Part shown: positions 44,701-56,219 of the stretch, in pieces
Position numbering within the stretch: position 1 is the first letter of the stretch
How the letters are laid out: every line of letters starts with the position of its first letter
Source: Collybiopsis luxurians FD-317 M1
Lineage: Eukaryota; Basidiomycota; Agaricomycetes; Agaricales; Omphalotaceae
Length of the DNA: 64,000 bases
Direction: 5' to 3'
NCBI GenBank assembly: GCA_000827265.1
Contig: KN834760.1
Coordinates: 901,818 to 965,817, forward strand
Program-made: the position numbers and the translations under genes
The notes under the pieces: model-generated
Databases searched by the model: none
What the model was told of the DNA's origin: nothing
The model's input: the letters and a program-made list of their open reading frames with translations, nothing else

Positions 44701-47700
44701 TCGTTTATCGGTTGCTCGCGTTTTTCTGACCGACCTAGGTCGTGTGGCTCATCAGAAGAGAATACGAAAGCTGCTGAGACCCATGCCTTACTGTTCCGCT
44801 GTGAATATTGTGGTATGGCGGGAGATTCATGCACGGTTCACAAACCTCACAGAGAGCCTGCTGAACAACGAACGCACCGATATCCGAGCCCGTTCCGAGT
44901 CTTACATGGTGGGTGATCCGGTATTGGGCCGCGTGCATAATATTATTTACGACATCTTAAGGAGGTTTACCAGTGGCAAAACTTTGTGCTGTTTTTAGCC
45001 GTAACCGCCAATACTGATGTTCAGGGAAGCAATGAAACCCCATCCCTTTCATCTGTCATTCCTCAAGAAATGCTTCTCGAGTCGATGCGAGCCTCGCCAA
45101 CGCCCGAGCCGCTAATCTCGACCTTCGTCAACGATCTTACTGCGTTGCTCATCTATAAAGATGTTCAAATCCGCGATGCCGCTCGGGAAGCGCTCGGTGT
45201 TGATCTTGATGCACAGCTTCATCCAGCGGTTTTGAAGTATACCAATGAGTTAGTCGCCTTAATTCATTCTTGACATCGCTTGTTCGCTGGTTGATTATTT
45301 ACCAGAGTAGTGCGGTCTATGAGTCTCAAAGATGGAAATGATGACGGAATGCGTCGGGATATGCTTCTTTTCGTGGACCAAGTGAGGAACAACTTTGCGC
45401 TGTCAAGTTTTGTTGTTTATTTCTGTCGCAGTTGATTGTGGTGTTGAAAGCGATGGTTGAGAACGGCCCTGAGCGTATCAATGAATTCTCAAACGAACAG
45501 TTCTTTTTGACGCTGTTGAGTCTCGCCGTCTTCATCACCCGTCTGCAATCTCCGGAGATTTTCCGCATCAAGCAAAAATTTTGCTCACTGTGTGATATCG
45601 TTTGTGACGGGACAAGCATTCCAAGTGCACGCAAGGATAAAGACATTCCTCGTGGTATTCTGGATACAATCGTCGAGTGGATCGTACCGCCCAAGGTAAG
45701 ATGTTTTCTTTTCATTTTCCATTGAGCATCGTGAACTTATTGTACTCCAGACCGTGACGGGAAATCTCAGTAATGTTTATGAAGTCAATATGTCGTGTTT
45801 GCGAACAATTGTGAACCTACTCGACGGCTTGCAGCTATCGCCTACAGTTGATTCGGTTTTAGATGATGGCCTTTCTCTTGCCTCGAGGTTGGTTATCAAA
45901 TACTTGAACGTCTTGCTCAATGGGCCGCAGAATTGCCAGCCGGACCTCACTGTAAGCTTGTTTCACGAGTGGGTTGTGAGCACTCTAACCCATGTTGGTA
46001 GATTTCCGATAGTCTTTCGGATGTAAGTTCCATCCAGCGTGTACGTGGACGTCAAGCTTTTCTCGGTTAGAAAACTAATAACAACACAATGCTTTTTCTT
46101 CATTCCTTGTCTCTTTCTATCAGGGCGCACGAGCGTCACCGCGCGAAATAGAAATCCGTAAATTAGTAATCACGGGTCTCTCTAATCTGGTTTCCGCAAA
46201 CCCTGAAAGTGGCTTCAAGCATTGTCTTCCATTGGCCTATAACGGGGACAACAGTAAACGCACAATTTTCGCTCTCGCTTTTGCCCGAGCTCTCAGCCAT
46301 GGCATCAAATTCGACTTTGAAAACAAGCGTGACCTGTGGAGTGCTCATCGTCGTTTAGCAGAGGTGAGTAGCAAGGCAAAATCCTGTTTGATAGTTTCGT
46401 GATCTTATGTTATTGTCCTAGTTCATCAAAGGGGCCGATGTGAGTGGACAGTCATTGAATGAGAGTCCGGACTCCGATGCTTTTCAGATGACTCTGGTTA
46501 TGACTATTTGCAGTGTTTGCTCGCCCGCTGAAATGGATGCAATGGTTGCAGTTCTATTGAATCTCTTTGATTCGCGCGCTTCGCTTATCAAATTGGTCAA
46601 GGTAATGATCGAGCATGAAGTTGCTCGTACAGGCAGGTCCCTTTATCTCACTGTTTCCGGTTGCATACTAATGGCATATGTAGAAATACAAGCTGAACTT
46701 TTCCTTAGCAATAGTATCTGTACTCGTTTCCTTTCCGCGTTCGCAAGAATTCATGGCTACAATTACCTTCGGACTCTTATCGGCGCCCTGATAAAGTCCA
46801 TGGAATCGCTCCCTGCCAGTCAAGGATTTGAATTGGACCCAATGAAAGCCGGCGGACAGGACATCGTAGAGAACAGGAAGAAAATCGAGTCATTAGCACA
46901 CATGTTCCTGGAGGCCATCAGCTCCTCAGTGTCTACACTTCCGTCGTGGGTACAAGTGTTTTATGTAAGACTGGCAAACAACTTTAAGATCTGTCTTCAG
47001 TATGTTCCGTGAGATTAGTGCTCACATTGTAACAACGGTGTAAGTATTTGTCATTGTAGACCTTTATCCACTAGTAAAAATCTGTTTTGTTCAGCAATAA
47101 GAGGTGGCCCGATGCCAGGTTCGTTGCCTTGGGATCGTTTGTATTTTTAAGGTTAGTCCTCGATCCAAAGATATTGCTCGTGCTCTAATATCTGCTCTCT
47201 AGGTTCATTTCACCAGCAATCGTGGCACCCGAGACTATAAACCTGGATCCTCCCGGTGACACCAGACTCCGTCGTGGCCTGACTTTGATTGCGAAGATTG
47301 TCCAGAACCTTGCGAATAACATCTTCTTTGGCAAGGAGGGGCATATGGTAGTTCTGAATGATTTTCTTAGAGATCATTCTGCGCATATCACGCGTTACCT
47401 GGCCCAACTCAAAGTAGGTCCTTTCCTTAGTCTGTTGTCTCTGATCTGCATGGCTAGTGTTTATTTTGTAGCGCTATACATCTGGGGAAGGTAACGAAGA
47501 AGAGTGGCTCGGGACGGGTTCAGACGAGACCGACATCATTTTTCTACATCGATTCCTTGACATGCGTGCTGATAAAATCGGGAAGGAGTTTCTCAGCGTA
47601 TCGAACCAGTCTGGAGCAGGGAGTAACTCCGTAATCAATAATAGGCGTGTCTGGGGTGCTCTATGTGCTCTTCTTATCGACCTTGGCCCTGCTCTGGATG

Positions 47701-50700
47701 TTCCAGAGACTTCCGATCTGGATCGAAGATATCATCACAAGTACAAGGAACTTATGAGCCGCAATGCCAATAAATCGATCGATTCCGTACAAGATATCAT
47801 TTGTGAAACTGTTCCGCCCAGTGTGAGCCTTTCTTTGATTGTCCAAACCACCTTTCTTTATTGCTTCCAGCAATCTGATGGCACAGGGTATCTTGTGTTT
47901 CGTGCGTCGAAAGTCAATGTTGAGCTGTTGGATATGGAATTGTTCATGTACCATTTCTTCAAGGTTAGTCGTATCGAGCGCATTACTCCAAGACCTGCAA
48001 TAGCTCTCTTTTCAGATTGTAGACTCTTCTCGATATGACGATTGCGATGTTGCAGTCATCATTGACTGCACTGATTTCACCTCGACATTGGACTTTCCCT
48101 TGCGCTGGGTTAAACTTTGTCAAGAATTGATTCCAGCGGATATTCGAATCAGACTTACAATGATTCATATCCTCAATCTCAATGTCCCAACGCAAAAATT
48201 CCTTCGAAGGGTCTACAATTTCTGTGCTGGGTTTGGGGCTTCTGCGAACCCGCGAGTCTGGGCGTCTATTGCAGAGATGGCCTCTCACATCCCCACTTCC
48301 GTCATCGAGTCGCCTGCCCTCAAATATACCCGTATGTCTGACCATACTCTTGTTCGAATTATAGTTCGCTGATGTCTCTTCGTTTGTAGTGAGCTTGGAA
48401 CGAGAACAGTCGGATTTGTTCACCGATGTAGTAATGCTGGGGACGCATATGTTGCGAAGACCAGTCAAGCTGAGTGTTGGGGTGACCCGCATCAAGATTA
48501 CGTCTATGCATACTCTCGATATCGCACCGGGGTTGGCGTGTAAACCGTCCGAGGTCGTTCTTCTCGCAGACGTCAGTGATGCGTATAAAATCAAGACGGG
48601 TTTCGAAACAAACGAGTTCATCTTACGGCGGAGACAGGGCGTCATATATTTCACCTCGCCGGACCGAGAGTCCATTATTCGAGTGAGTGAGAACGGTCAA
48701 TCTCAGTAATTGCAAATGTTCAATATTTTTCCTCTGCCAGACCATTCGAGCGGCCAAGAGTCGAATACAGGACCACCAAATGCCATTTACTGAGCAGCTC
48801 ATGCAATTTCCCAGTATTCCAGTGGCACTTTTACAGCTGGGCATGTTCAGTGTTGACGGATACAACGAAGAGCTTCGAGGCGCGGCGTTTGGTCTACTCG
48901 GAGCGGTGTGTACCTATCTAAACTATGATAAGACGCCCTTGGCCGCGTCCAAAGGTATGACGTTTACATGATTTGAAGCAAGATATCTTGAACTTTTTTT
49001 TGCAGCCGGTTTTAATCCTGGCACCATGAACGAATTTGTTATTAACCTCAGTACTAGCTTAGCTGAATTTGCACCTCAGTTAACCCTTGATTTCCTTTCA
49101 CAAGCCGTTTCCGTCATCCATAAGAATGGAAATCATGAAATCTGGCAAGTAATCAACTGCCTCCGCTATATGAGTACCTGGATCAAAAATCTTGAACTTT
49201 TCGCGGACCCCAGCAGTCCACTGTTTCAGTCTTCGGAAGGAAAGTTACGCGATTGCATACGAATGCTGATAAGCGTGAATTTGGATGAGGTATTCTTCAA
49301 TACCGATCGCAATTAGTTTGTTTCTAACGGTATTCAGCTGGCTTTGAACGCCGTGCAAAAGCATCTTTGGACTGAAGCTGGAAAGCTGAACGGTGCTATA
49401 ATTGACATCATCTTTGACGAGCTAGTGCGATCTGCTATCGACAGCGGGGTCGGCACTCGTCGTTGTGAGATTATTGCACACTCTATTGCTTCCGCAGGGT
49501 CTATCGCCATCCGAGGACGATTATTCTCCAGGCTTCGAAAGGTAAGTTGAAAACCTGCTGCCTAAAAGCTATCGATTCCAGTGAAAATCTCTAGGCAGTC
49601 GTCAGAGCTTCTCCTCAAGTGTCGATACAACTGTCGCAGAATATGGGGTGGCATGAGGTTTCAACGCTGATTCGCATCGCATCAGTTATTGGAACAGGGA
49701 CGGGTCATCCAACCGACAGTCAGCTCTACGTCCCCGATATCGTTCATATTGCTACGCTTGCAGCCGGAATCGATTCTATGCTCATACGGAAATCTGTCTA
49801 TGGCATGATCACAAATTTGGTGCACTCGTTGTATCTCGCTCGCATGGACGAAGGACCTGTACCGGAACTCCAGCAGCTCATTCAGGAGTTGACTCAAGAG
49901 GCAGTATTCAATCTCTTTGGCTTGAGTCGGGAAGCAGTGACAAATGAATACTCAAATTTTGACTTCGAAAAGGAGAAGCTCATCATTCAGAATCAGGAAA
50001 AACTTACGGCTCTTCTCGTTCGCGTCATGGATGTTTCGGCTGGATCCAAGGGTAAGTTTTTTTTTTCGAAGACAGATAGATACGCGACTCCACTCGCGCG
50101 TGAAGATGTCTTTTACTTATCAGTTTTGACTTGTAGGTCAGCTGAACGTTTGGAAAGCTCGGTGGATGAGTCTTGCGACCGCTCAGGCGTTCCAGAACTC
50201 CTCTATGATACAGACGCGGTCCTTCATCACCCTAGCCACTTTAGCCACTTCAGATGTGGATGACGGCCTGATGTATCAAATGCTTGTGGCTTTCCGAGCG
50301 GCACTGGTACAGACCGAGACTGCAGATATCGCTGTCCTAGTCAGTATGCTGCGATGCATAACGAAGGTTGTCCCGAGCTTGCAAGCGGATACCAGGTATA
50401 TTACCCAGCTATTCTGGCTGGCAGTCGCGTGCCTGCAATCGAGCCATATTGTGTTTTTTGAAGATGCCGCCGCGCTCGTGTCCTTTACAATGAAGGAGAT
50501 GGAGAAGCGGGGAACTTTTACAGGTAGTACGGTCCCTGTGCGGCTGCTCAAAGACCGGTTATTCCTTGAGGAACCTGCAAAACAGTTGGATAGTATTTCG
50601 CAATTATCCTGTGAGGCTAGTCTCTCTTTCTGTCTCGCTGTATTGCTCTTCAGAGCTGTACGGCATAGCGGACTCAGGGACTCAGCTCAAGAAGCCCTTC

Positions 50701-51493
50701 GAACACTGCTAAGAATCACCACCCGTGTCGGAGCTCAGACCCAGGATCAAATCCATGGGTATCCCGGAACTTTAGACCCCGACGCCTTAGGATACTTTCT
50801 CGCACTTGTGTCACTGTCCACTACGACTGCGGATTACCGCGATCTTCTCAAGGATTGCGGCATCCAGGAGGATCCCTTTCTGGAGGAGGAAACCACGACG
50901 GTGTCATCGTCATATCAGGTTTTGAATGTTCCACATGTGTCCATTGAACTGCTGGGGATTCAGGACTCGAATACGGCGCTGCTAGCAGCCTCTTTCATTG
51001 GAGTAATGCTGATGACAGCTCAGGCAGACGATGCGGAATCCCAGATGCTTTTTGGAATTTTAGCCGATGTTGCGATAATGTTTCCTGAGACCATTCAATC
51101 GACGTATGCGACTCTTATTCTCTTGAAGGGTTCTAATTACTGACCTTGCTCTGTTGCAGGTACGAAATTCTTCAGGATAAGATCAAAGATACATTTGCAA
51201 ATTCGTCCAATCCTACCATCATCCAATATGTTTCCAATATTATCCGCGTTGCGCTGGACGATGAGAGCGGGATGGGTTGGCGCACCGGAGTGTTCCGCCA
51301 TTCTTCGGCCACCGTCAACACCGTCGGAGAAACTTATTCAGTAGTTGGTCCGACTCGTTCAGAACTAAAGACTCTCGAAGAACAGGGGATGCAGGGTCTG
51401 GCAAAGAATTCGCAGTTCCTTTCAGCCAAAAATACAGAAGCTAAGGAGATGTTGAAGTTGATTTCGAATCTGGTCGTTTCCATCATCACATAG
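41797..51493 (+). CDS. NF1/IRA: Neurofibromin/IRA-type Ras GTPase-activating protein
   Basis: Seen: a ~9.7-kb gene of some 25 exons encoding roughly 2,700-2,800 residues, the usual size of IRA/NF1 proteins. The start is MRKTSQIPVEPF at 41797. HEAT/ARM-like helices fill the first half. The RasGAP domain lies at about 46440-47500, with LSAFARIHGYNYLRTL, NKRWPDARFVALGSFVFLRF and ISPAIVAPETINL. A Sec14/CRAL-TRIO-like plus PH-like module follows at about 47560-48720 (KVNVELLDMELFMYHFFK, LSVGVTRIKITSMHTLDI), then ARM repeats to ISNLVVSIIT at 51493. Known: it stimulates Ras GTP hydrolysis and so restrains cAMP/MAPK signalling. Odd: at the arginine-finger position (LFRxNS in family members) this sequence has LFLSNS, a Leu codon at 46704-46706. 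The intron just before was placed to keep frame. Confidence 0.9.
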
Positions 51494-51612
51494 ACTTAGT
51501 GATACAATCCGTTGGTCCTCTTTGGAGCTCATAATCCATTCTCTTTTGTCCATATGCTAATATATCTAAACTGCATGTAAGTTAATTAGCGCGCACATTT
51601 CCACTCGATACT

Positions 51613-53108
51613 TCATAACGAGTCCTTTGAGACATCGAGATATTTCGCTACATCCGCATGGACATCATAAGCAAATATCTCATCATGTAAGAACGATTCC
51701 GGCAGCCAACCTATGAACGAACAAACGGTCAGCATAAATACCTAGCCACAGCGCAAACACAGTACGCACTTATCACCCAAACAGCAATCTCCCGGATTTT
51801 ATCCTGGACCCAGGATATCTCCCTCTTTCGATCAGCCTTTCCCTTTGCCTCCACAAGGATCTTGTTCACCCTCGGTAGACGAATTTCTTCGTAAGACTGG
51901 GCTGCTTTGGCAATAGCTTCATCTTTAGCACTACTCTCCGACAAGTAATGCTTCAACAGCAACGCAAGCGTCAAGCAATCTTCAATGGCGCACGATACCC
52001 CCTGAGCACCTTCCGGTGGCATAGCATGCGCGGCATCCCCGATGAGCGCAATTCTTCCCCCAGCCTTGGGTGTGGGTGCCCCGGTCTCCGATCCCGAAGC
52101 TGACAACCCGTGCAAGGACGTCCAGTGAGGTAAAAGAGGTGTATAGAACCTCGGCAACATCAGCCAGTTATTATCCTCCTTCCCCGCACAAGCGATCGTG
52201 ATAATCTGCTTGAACAGCGTCTTCTCGGAGTCTTCCGGATCGTCGTACTGCGACTGCCATGAGCCGTGGCGTTGCATAAGGAGAGGCATCATATCGATAC
52301 GGGGGGTGTCGCGGGGAAGAGGTTGGTCGATTTCGGCATGGGAAAACCAGAGCAGCTTGGGTTCGGGAGAGCCTAGGGGTGTCAAGAGGGAATAGCCAAA
52401 TCCACCGACACGACCCATGGTGATGGATGGGCGAGCGGTTTTAATGCGCTCGGCGGTGAAAGGGGTGAGCTCTGAAAGAGGAACGAAACCTCCAAAGCCT
52501 GTAAGGCCACTAGAAAGCGTGTACGTCAGTAAGATGATCAAGAAAAAATCAAAATCGAACACGTACTCATATGTGGGGGCGTATTCCTTGCCAAATATAG
52601 CATTCCTTGTTGCACTCCTCGCTCCGTCCGCACCAATAAGTAGATCGCACTTCTCGACTGCACCATCTTCAAACTCGACGCACACGCCGTTATCTGTTTC
52701 CCAGACACGGGACACTTTTACGTTCCAGTGCACCCTGGAATCCATGTCGTCTTCGAGAAGAAGACCTTCATGCACCGTCGAGCGAGTCGTCATAAGCTGC
52801 CCGTACTTGTACCGTTCTTTGCTCCCGAATGGTACCTCGCCGAGTATCTTCCCGGCCTGATTTTGGAATGTGATTGTAGGGTACTCAAAAGCCCGTTCGC
52901 GAATGAAAGACAATGCTGAGGGGGCAATGGCGACCAGCGCACGTTGACCGTTAGGTCCAAGACTGATCCCTCCACCAATAAGCTTGTTCGAAAGTAGAGG
53001 AGAAGGATGCCCATCGTAAACGTCGACCATGGCAGAAGGGAGGTATTTGCGAAAAGCGTGATAGGTGGCAAGGCCGCCTACACCTGCACCAATGATGATG
53101 ATTTTCAT
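51613..53108 (-). CDS. FAD-dependent monooxygenase (salicylate-hydroxylase-like)
   Basis: Seen: the N-terminal Rossmann motif IIIIGAGVGGLA at residues about 2-13, the DG motif DLLIGADGARSATR, and the second FAD motif RIALIGDAAHAMPPEGAQG define a class A flavoprotein monooxygenase (FAD_binding_3). A 57-base intron at 52510-52566 keeps frame (PTY-DGLTGFGG). A second intron near 51700-51755 replaces a read-through tail with SWLPESFLHDEIFAYDVHAD, ending VSKDSL at TGA 51613; this fits the C-termini of related fungal enzymes better than the unspliced end at 51729. About 450 residues. Substrate unknown; members hydroxylate aromatic or polyketide-like substrates using NAD(P)H and O2. No biosynthetic cluster is seen around it. 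It has no obvious signal peptide, so it is probably cytosolic. Confidence 0.85.
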
Positions 53109-53368
53109 GTTTGACGACTGTAGACGATAGAAGACCAGACTTCTTTAAAAGCCATCTTTATATATAGTTAACGCGTCGACCTAATAGGAGGAGCGTCGAG
53201 ATTTAGTAATCACGATTTTGTCACGCCCTTGCGTATTACTCCTTTCAGCCGAAGTACACAGAAGCCTAGCGAAATCTTGACAACCATACATCAGGGAATT
53301 TAGCCGAACGTAGCCCTGAGTCGTAACGAATAACAGATAGGAAAGAGGGTCCAGGAAGTAGGACTAGC

Positions 53369-54175
53369 TCACGCCTTCAGAGCAGAGCGTTCCTAGTTAT
53401 CGAGCTCAACTCCAGCGAAATGAATGATAAACGAAAAAGAAAAAACTCACCAGCGCGACAACTTCTTGTTCTAATGCCTTGAGTTCATCCTCTAGACGCT
53501 CCCTTTGCTTCGTTAAACCTGCCAGTCGACGTTGTTCGAGTTTCTGAGCAGCTGTCATTTGACTGGTTACAACAGGTCGACTCTGCGCCGCTTCAAGCTG
53601 TATAGAGTAGAAAAAAAAAAGGTCAGTAGCACTCGCATTCTGTGAACCGAATCTCATACCTTTGTTTCCAAAGCCCTTTCTCGCTTCTCAACAGCTTGTA
53701 ACCCAGCCTGAGCTTTTTCAACCAACTCCATAACTGCTGGCTCTACTTCGTCAATAAGATCCGTTTTGTACTTTTCCAGAGTCGAAGACGAGGTCAAAGT
53801 GAACACCTGCGAATATATAATAGGTCAATACTCTGAGAATCACGCGGCGAAAGAAACGAAAACAAAGAAAAAAAAATTACAGACTAATTGGTTTTCAAGA
53901 ACTTTGGTCATTCGAGGAAGATCTTGCGTTCCTTCGCGAAGTAACGATCCGATTTCATGTGCCTGATGAAAATTGTAATCAATATATATAGATGGATCAA
54001 ATGATTTGAATCCGACCTCTTCACAACAGTCTTCCAACGATGCCACACATTCTTCTAAATCTACAGGGCATTTGTAGCTCTGTACATCTCCTCGATAAAC
54101 TTCTGCTGGGCCGCGAGTGAAGATAGAGTCTCTAGGATTTCGAGCGCTGAGTGTTGCACGCGGTAAACGGGACAT
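53369..54175 (-). CDS. SPC19: DASH/Dam1 complex subunit Spc19
   Basis: Seen: the start is chosen at 54175 (MSRLPRATLSARNP) rather than an upstream Met at 54262. Exon 1 has CPVDLEECVASLEDCCEE. A 54-base intron, divisible by three and thus easily read through, joins it to AHEIGSLLREGTQDLPRMTK and VLENQ. Later exons supply TLTSSSTLEKYKTDLIDEVE and coiled-coil segments KRERALETK and RRLAGLTKQRERLEDELKAL. The last exon is ERSALKA, with TGA at 53369-53371. Known: Spc19 is one of ten subunits of the ring-forming Dam1/DASH complex that couples kinetochores to microtubules. Length (~165 residues) and the order Cys/Glu-rich motif, DLPRMTKVLEN, then coiled coil match the family. Confidence 0.8.
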
Positions 54176-54721
54176 CGAAGGGAGCTGGAGGGTTTGATGA
54201 TGGTGGTCAAAGGTCAAGGACGCGACTCGGTCACGTGAATCAATACGCCGCGATTCAGTCAAGGATCAGCGAAGTTTCAACATCCCTTGAACCAGAATCG
54301 AACCGAGAAAAACTTGGGGATGGCGCTCCTCCATCTTCCTCAGGGAGGGTGGAGGTAGTGTGGTCGGCTTAAGAGAGGGTTCAAATCCTGGTGTATGTTT
54401 TGAACTTCAGCGTGCTAAACGCCTCTCAGCACGCTGAGCACTCAGTGTTGGATGTTCAAAGCTGAGCATATCGATTCAAGATGTACAAAGTTCCCAAGTA
54501 TCAATACATCCTCATCCCTACATTCCTACTAGATAAACGATAAATTTACAATCGGCAAGAGTATGTACCGCACCTCCGGAGCGTGATCAAAAGTGAATCC
54601 CAGCTCCGGAGTGGTCCAACCAGCCTACCTGTCCCGTCCCAGAGGCGCTCGAGAAGGAGTAGTTGCATAGCAAGAGGCTAACGGATCAATTCCCGAAGCT
54701 GACCACCTCCTACTCAACTTC
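54176..54721. other. Intergenic
   Basis: About 545 bases between the 5' end of SPC19 and the 3' end of the thioredoxin-like gene. No exon recognised. Short direct repeats of CAGCGTGCT/CAGCACGCTGAG near 54408-54441 form a small inverted repeat. Confidence 0.4.
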
Positions 54722-55975
54722 CTACTTTTTCGACTTGCGCTGCTTGGCTTTTCCACCTTTCGTCGGTGAAGATCCGGATGCCGAAGCAGAAGGTTCATTA
54801 CCACCACTCGTACTGCTTCCGGCGCTCTTCTCATCTCCCTGTCCCTGTCCCTGTCCCTGCGTCGTCGTCGTCGTCGATGCCGTTTGTGATTGTGACTGTG
54901 ACTGCGACGGAGTGTTTTTCGACCCCCGATGCATAAACTGGATCAAAAACGACGCTACACTCCCCGATAGAACGTACAATAGCCATCGCGGAACCTTAAC
55001 GAGGACGTTGTAGATAGTCGTTAGAAGCAGGGCAAAGTAGTGGGTTAACCATTCACTATTGGAACAGGAAAGTAAAGAGGAAACGAAAGGGGACAATTAG
55101 CATGAGGATGAATACAGGAATGAAGCGTGCACGCACTTGCTCCCACCGGGTCCAAACGAGCTATCCCAGGGCGGAATCTGATTGTACGTTTCTGTCGTGA
55201 GGAATTCGCGGAGGGCTCCCTCGCGTAGACGGAGCCATTGTGGTTTGACGAAGCGGAGGGTCTGACCGCGGTTTTGGAGGATGACAAAAGTTGGAGCTCT
55301 AACACACAAAATTCAGACTTGATGCAAGGCATGCAGTAGAAACAGAGACGTACTGCCATACACACCACTTGGTGGTGATATAGGTAACATTGAGATAGTC
55401 TATCCTTCCCCAGCGCAAATGAGGCATGTCTCCAGCTACAAGCGTTTCATTGAAAGTTTCGTCAAAGATTTGGTCTACAAATTGAGACATTCCGCCGCCT
55501 TGGCTCGTTGCGCTTGCGGAGCTGGAGGGTGCATTTGTGTAAAGATAAGACTCAAAAGCAATAGAAGAAAAGACGCGACGAACACAACAATAAACCAAGT
55601 CCTATCCTTCTCTTCTTCCTCCGTCATAACCTCATTCACAATCGTATCATTAAAATTCATATCTGTTATCAAAGGGATTCTCGTATCCCATGGATATGCA
55701 GTAGACGTTAACCCTGCGGCGGAGGCGAGACTGGATATATTCAAGCCTGCTTTAGCGAAAAAGGAGGAGACTGGGCTTGAGGAGAGGATTTTGCCGAGTG
55801 GAGAGTCGGATCCGGAAGAGGATTGTTGGTTTTGTTGGGCTGCTTGGGTCGCCGCCGGACCTGAGGCTAAGGGTTCTTGGGTGACTGCCTGGCCCGGTTT
55901 CCAGCCCTCGGAAAAGTATTGAGCGTGTACGGAAGCCAGGAAGGCCCAGGAAACGCAGGACCATAAAAGTTTCAT
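54722..55975 (-). CDS. Thioredoxin-fold ER membrane protein
   Basis: Seen: signal peptide MKLLWSCVSWAFLASVHAQ; a Ser/Gln-rich spacer; YPWDTRIPLITDMNFNDTIV and EVMTEEEEKDRTWFIVV; after an intron SQFVDQIFDETFNET, HLRWGRIDYLNVTYITTKWC and VWQ; then APTFVILQNRGQTLRFVKP and WDSSFGPGG; finally EWLTHYFALLLTTIYNVLVK with a C-terminal membrane span (LYVLSGSVASFLIQFMH). The tail is rich in Gly/Gln/Ser/Lys and ends KQRKSKK. The order beta-strand, WGRIDYLN, APTFVIL resembles PDI-type thioredoxin folds, but only one Cys (TKWCVW) occupies the CxxC site, so disulfide exchange is doubtful. A KxKxx-like basic end suggests ER retention. The first intron, near 55590, is the least certain. Confidence 0.7.
54838..54912. 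repeat. Microsatellites in the coding tail of the thioredoxin-like gene
   Basis: CCTGTC units, a CGT run and GTGACT units on the plus strand encode GQGQGQ, Thr and QSQSQS runs near the C-terminus on the minus strand. Confidence 0.85.
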
Positions 55976-56219
55976 GGTGGTGGAGGGAGGAGAGGAACGT
56001 TATCTTGTGCTCCGGTACTCACGCGCCCTGGTTTCCGTATTAGGAATGGCGGCGCGCGCCATGAATAGCATGCCGAGCAAGCACATACGGTGCTGTCGTT
56101 TCCTATCATGATACCTATCTCAATAACTATATATTGTGCCAGTAATGTTCACCGTAATACATATATATATGCTACAAATTTCCTGTGTTTTAATACAAGC
56201 ATTTATTGAAGTGAATGAT
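55976..56219. other. Intergenic
   Basis: Short spacer between the thioredoxin-like gene start and the end of kinase 7. Contains an AT dinucleotide run near 56159-56170. No gene. Confidence 0.4.

Noticed and set aside
51729..51760. Unspliced C-terminus of the FAD monooxygenase (ISAYCVCAVARYLC)
   Set aside because: A GT...AG intron leads to a longer, more typical C-terminus ending at 51613.
54176..54262. Upstream Met for Spc19 (29 extra residues)
   Set aside because: The extension is His/Gln-rich and unlike the family; the Met at 54175 gives the expected N-terminus.
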